A stretch of DNA of 13,500 nucleotides. Origin: Chrysomallon squamiferum. Taxonomy: Eukaryota; Mollusca; Gastropoda; Neomphalida; Peltospiridae. A program made the translations under genes and the position numbers. The stretch lies in assembly GCA_012295275.1 (NCBI GenBank), contig CM022674.1:13398864-13412363 (forward strand), given 5' to 3'. Below the pieces are notes generated by a model. The model was not told the DNA's origin. It saw nothing but the letters and a program-made list of their open reading frames with translations, and made no database searches. Shown in pieces: positions 10,959 to 13,500 of the stretch (positions are counted from its first letter, which is position 1; each line of letters starts with the position of its first letter).

Positions 10959-10993
10959 ATGATTCTGTCGTCAAACGTGTAATTCATCAGTTT

Positions 10994-10999
10994 AATAAA
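10994..10999 (+). terminator. Poly(A) signal AATAAA, copy D
   Basis: AATAAA lies 36 nt after the stop in a 3' UTR otherwise unlike the other three copies, followed by TG/T-rich sequence (TGTGCTTCTTTTCC). Confidence 0.7.
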
Positions 11000-11340
11000 T
11001 GTGCTTCTTTTCCTTGCTTTGTTTGTTTGATTTTGTTTAAAAAATTTAAAAAATAAATAAATAAATTTATCCAATTATTTATTTATTTATTTACTTACTT
11101 ATTTACTTACTTATTTATTAATAATGTTTTATTTTTTATTTTTTTCTTTCTTTTTTTTTTTTTATGTTTATTCTTTTTTCGGGGAGAGGAGGATCTTTGT
11201 TGGTTCTTTTCTTTTTTCTTTTCTTTTCTTTTTTTTTTCTGGTTTTGTTGAGGGGAGTTCCATCTATACAAGAAAATAAAATTAAAAAAAAATAAAATAA
11301 AAAAATAAAGGTTTCTCACACATAAAATAAAATAGAACTT
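11000..11340. repeat. Downstream low-complexity region: TTTA, poly-T and CTTTT runs
   Basis: TTTA/TTAC tetranucleotides (about 11050-11120), poly-T (11139-11163), TTTTC runs (11207-11240) and A-rich sequence. Frames through it encode Lys- or Phe-rich low-complexity strings, and none looks like a gene. Confidence 0.7.
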
Positions 11341-11715
11341 TAAAAACTAAATTTAATGAAAATATCTACTTCGATAAATACAATTTTATTTTAAAAAATT
11401 GTTTTGTGTCTTAGAGGGAAAGGAGATGATTGTCTAAGGTTGGTATATAATAAATTATTACAACGGTTCCCATCAAACCAGTCTACTGACAGTTAAAGAT
11501 TGTATTAGGTAATAAAATATCTGTTGTATCAAATGTTTTTAGTTGCTAAGAATGGAGGTGTTTCGAGTGTAACAGAAGAGTATAGAAATCGACGCTAGCC
11601 ATACTAAGGGAACTAACTCGTGACACCTTGTTCCGCTTCAGAAACAGTAAACTCATCGGTACTGCAGTTTTATTCGTTTCGTTCTAGGAAATAGGGTTAA
11701 ATTATACTTTTTTCT
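11341..11715. other. Unique sequence island, no gene recognised
   Basis: About 370 bp of normal-complexity sequence without a convincing reading frame. It includes a TATATAA (11444-11450) with CCAGTC 28 nt after it, which resembles the arrangement of the array promoters. The first ATG downstream opens only 21 codons before a stop. Nothing else is supportable. Confidence 0.5.
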
Positions 11716-11754
11716 TATTTATTTATTTATTTATTTACTTGGTTACTGATTTTA

Positions 11755-11755
11755 A

Positions 11756-11812
<57 letters not shown>

Positions 11813-11851
11813 TTTTATTATATTTTATTTTATTTTTTTTTTTTTTTTTTT
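11755..11851. repeat. (TTA)n followed by TTTA and poly-T
   Basis: A TTA tract (11755-11798) passes into TTTA units and about 20 T. Confidence 0.9.
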
Positions 11852-11861
11852 ATCATTACAT

Positions 11862-11963
<102 letters not shown>

Positions 11964-12223
11964 ATGTTGTTGTTGATCAGGCAAACAATTATATTATTTT
12001 AAAAAAAAAAAAAGACTCAAAGAATGACAAAAGAAAAGCTATCATGAAAGCCAACGATAAATGATCTAAACCAGTCAAGTTTACAGTACTGCATTTATTC
12101 TTACACGAATGTTTGTTAGTTAGCGTTTATTCCGATTTCATTTCCGTAGTGACGTTAAACCCGTTCTTGTAGATGGTTTTAAATTTAGAAAAATCTGAAA
12201 GTAGCAACGAAACAACAGCAGCA
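11964..12223. other. Unique sequence, nothing recognised
   Basis: About 260 bp including an A13 run at about 12001. No reading frame longer than a microsatellite artefact and no RNA gene signature is visible. Confidence 0.5.
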
Positions 12224-12224
12224 A

Positions 12225-12297
<73 letters not shown>
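12224..12297. repeat. Compound (ACT)n(TAA)n microsatellite
   Basis: About 12 ACT units switch directly to about 13 TAA units at about 12258, followed by a short GATGAC patch. Leu/Ile- and Ser/Ile-rich frames on both strands follow the triplets and are not genes. Confidence 0.9.
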
Positions 12298-12529
12298 GAT
12301 TATGATGACGATGACGATGATAACGGTACATTTTACAAATAATAAAAATAAAGACAAATATACGCCATAGGATATTACTATATGATTGATTTTATTTGTT
12401 TTAATTGTTGATGAACAGGTAAAGCTTACAATACAACTAATAATTATATTATTTACATACATGTACAACAGTAGACAGACATAGCACATGTTTACATTGT
12501 TGACGTCAACAGTAAAATCAATATCAATT

Positions 12530-12667
12530 TTTATGTATTTTATTTATTTTATTTTATTTTATTTGTAACAAAAATAATTTGCACTTATTTTATTTATCTG
12601 TTTATCTGTTGGTGTTTTTTTAGCTGTTTATTTATCTTTTTATTTATTTATTTATTTATTTATATTT

Positions 12668-12710
<43 letters not shown>

Positions 12711-12775
12711 TTTGTTTGCTTTTTTGTTTGTTTGTTTGTTTGTTTATTTATTTATCTATTTATTGTATTTATTGT
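12530..12775. repeat. (TTTA)n-rich tract with TTTG units
   Basis: A long TTTA array broken by TTTG (about 12711-12740) and unique patches. The sequence from 12298 to 12529 just before it shows no feature. Confidence 0.85.
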
Positions 12776-13356
12776 TTTCGGATTATTTTTTCTCTTATAT
12801 TTATCTTTTAAGTTTTATTAAATTTTATTAAAGTTCGGTGAATAGTTTAGATAAGTTTGTTAGTCAAAGAATTTGGAATTTTTTCTCCGAAACAGATCTA
12901 TCTAAGTATAACCTATATGTCTAAAGGGATTTTTTGGTTTGTTTCTATAATAATAACAGTCAAAAATAAAAATCGCAAAATATGAGATAAATTTGAATAG
13001 TCGAATAATATATATTTTTTATTTTTGTTTTTCTTATTTTTTTAATTTTAATACAAGGTATTTATATATTATATTTACCTTCTAAAGATTAATAAGAAAC
13101 CTATAAAATATTGTTATTTTTAATAACAACTATGTAGATATATACGGAAAAGATTAATAGTAGTTATAATTATAGAGGTTATTATTTTTAATATTATTTC
13201 ATAAAACGTACGTGTAAAAACATAACTGGTGACGAAAAAAAACAAATTGCAGATATATAAACTATTATTACGGCAAAATTATCACACAGTGTAATAATAC
13301 TATTAATAAATGCAAAATAATAATTTCTTCTTCTACAATAATCTGATGCTTATATT
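12776..13356. other. AT-rich sequence, nothing recognised
   Basis: About 580 bp of very AT-rich sequence with short T and A runs. No coding frame, repeat array or RNA gene can be supported. Confidence 0.5.
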
Positions 13357-13401
13357 TTTATTTTATTTTATTTTTTTATTTTTTTTTTTTTTTTTTTTTT
13401 T
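13357..13401. repeat. TTTTA and poly-T tract
   Basis: TTTTA units followed by about 23 T, ending at CCACGTTTG. On the minus strand this is a long poly-A following normal-complexity sequence, as at the 3' end of a retrocopied element, though this is not proven. Confidence 0.8.
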
Positions 13402-13500
13402 CCACGTTTGATTTATCACAAACATTCCTCGCTTCGGGAATAGTTGGAAATCTTCGTGTCTTTCCGGCATGAATATGGCGAATATACCTGTGTCTACAGT

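Noticed and set aside
12395-12425. Possible splice sites around GATGAACAGGTAAAG
   Set aside because: There is no flanking open frame or partner site, and such matches are expected by chance in AT-rich sequence.
13440-13500. Plus-strand frame at the right edge ending in EYGEYTC, which resembles an immunoglobulin-fold F strand
   Set aside because: Only about 19 codons after a stop, no splice acceptor in a convincing place, and it is cut by the window end. Too short to separate from chance.

Overview
The window is eukaryotic, AT-rich and full of microsatellites. The genes are split by short GT-AG introns, have TATA-like promoters and end in AATAAA poly(A) signals. The products are secreted glycine/tyrosine/histidine-rich structural-type proteins. 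All of this points to an invertebrate animal such as a mollusc or arthropod. The phylum cannot be fixed from the window alone, and no organism or gene name is claimed.

Layout: four tandem, same-strand copies (A-D) of one gene family fill positions 2-10958, with stop codons about 3.4-3.6 kb apart. Copy A enters at the left edge and is cut inside exon 2. Copies B, C and D are complete. Each complete gene has three exons. A tiny exon 1 encodes only Met-Asn. Exon 2 encodes the rest of the signal peptide plus a Gly-Leu-His-rich domain. Exon 3 encodes a Gly-Tyr-His dipeptide tract of variable length and a constant GFGGRG tail. Predicted precursor lengths are 149 (B), 157 (C) and 174 (D) residues. 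The mature B protein is about 45% Gly, 11% Tyr and 10% His. In copies B and C it uses only eleven amino acids, with no Ser, Thr, Cys, Lys, Asp or Glu.

Between the genes are 2.2-2.5 kb spacers that are themselves duplicated, so the amplified unit is gene plus spacer. The promoter-proximal 150 bp are almost identical in three copies and contain CCAAT, a TATA-like ATAAATA, and a CCAGTT initiator 32 nt downstream of it. The spacers hold triplet, CA and T-rich repeats whose motif changes between equivalent positions. Spacer 2 also carries an inverted duplication of its GTA array. Copy D is nearly identical to the others in its promoter and exon 2, but its intron 2, exon 3 tract and 3' UTR differ. 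This marks the right edge of the homogenised array.

From about 11000 to 13500 I see no supportable gene. This stretch is low-complexity repeat (TTTA, TTA, TA, ACT/TAA, poly-T) with small islands of unique sequence. The likely common role of the four genes is high-level co-expression of an extracellular matrix or hardened-tissue protein. That role is inferred from composition and signal peptide, not from a recognised family.
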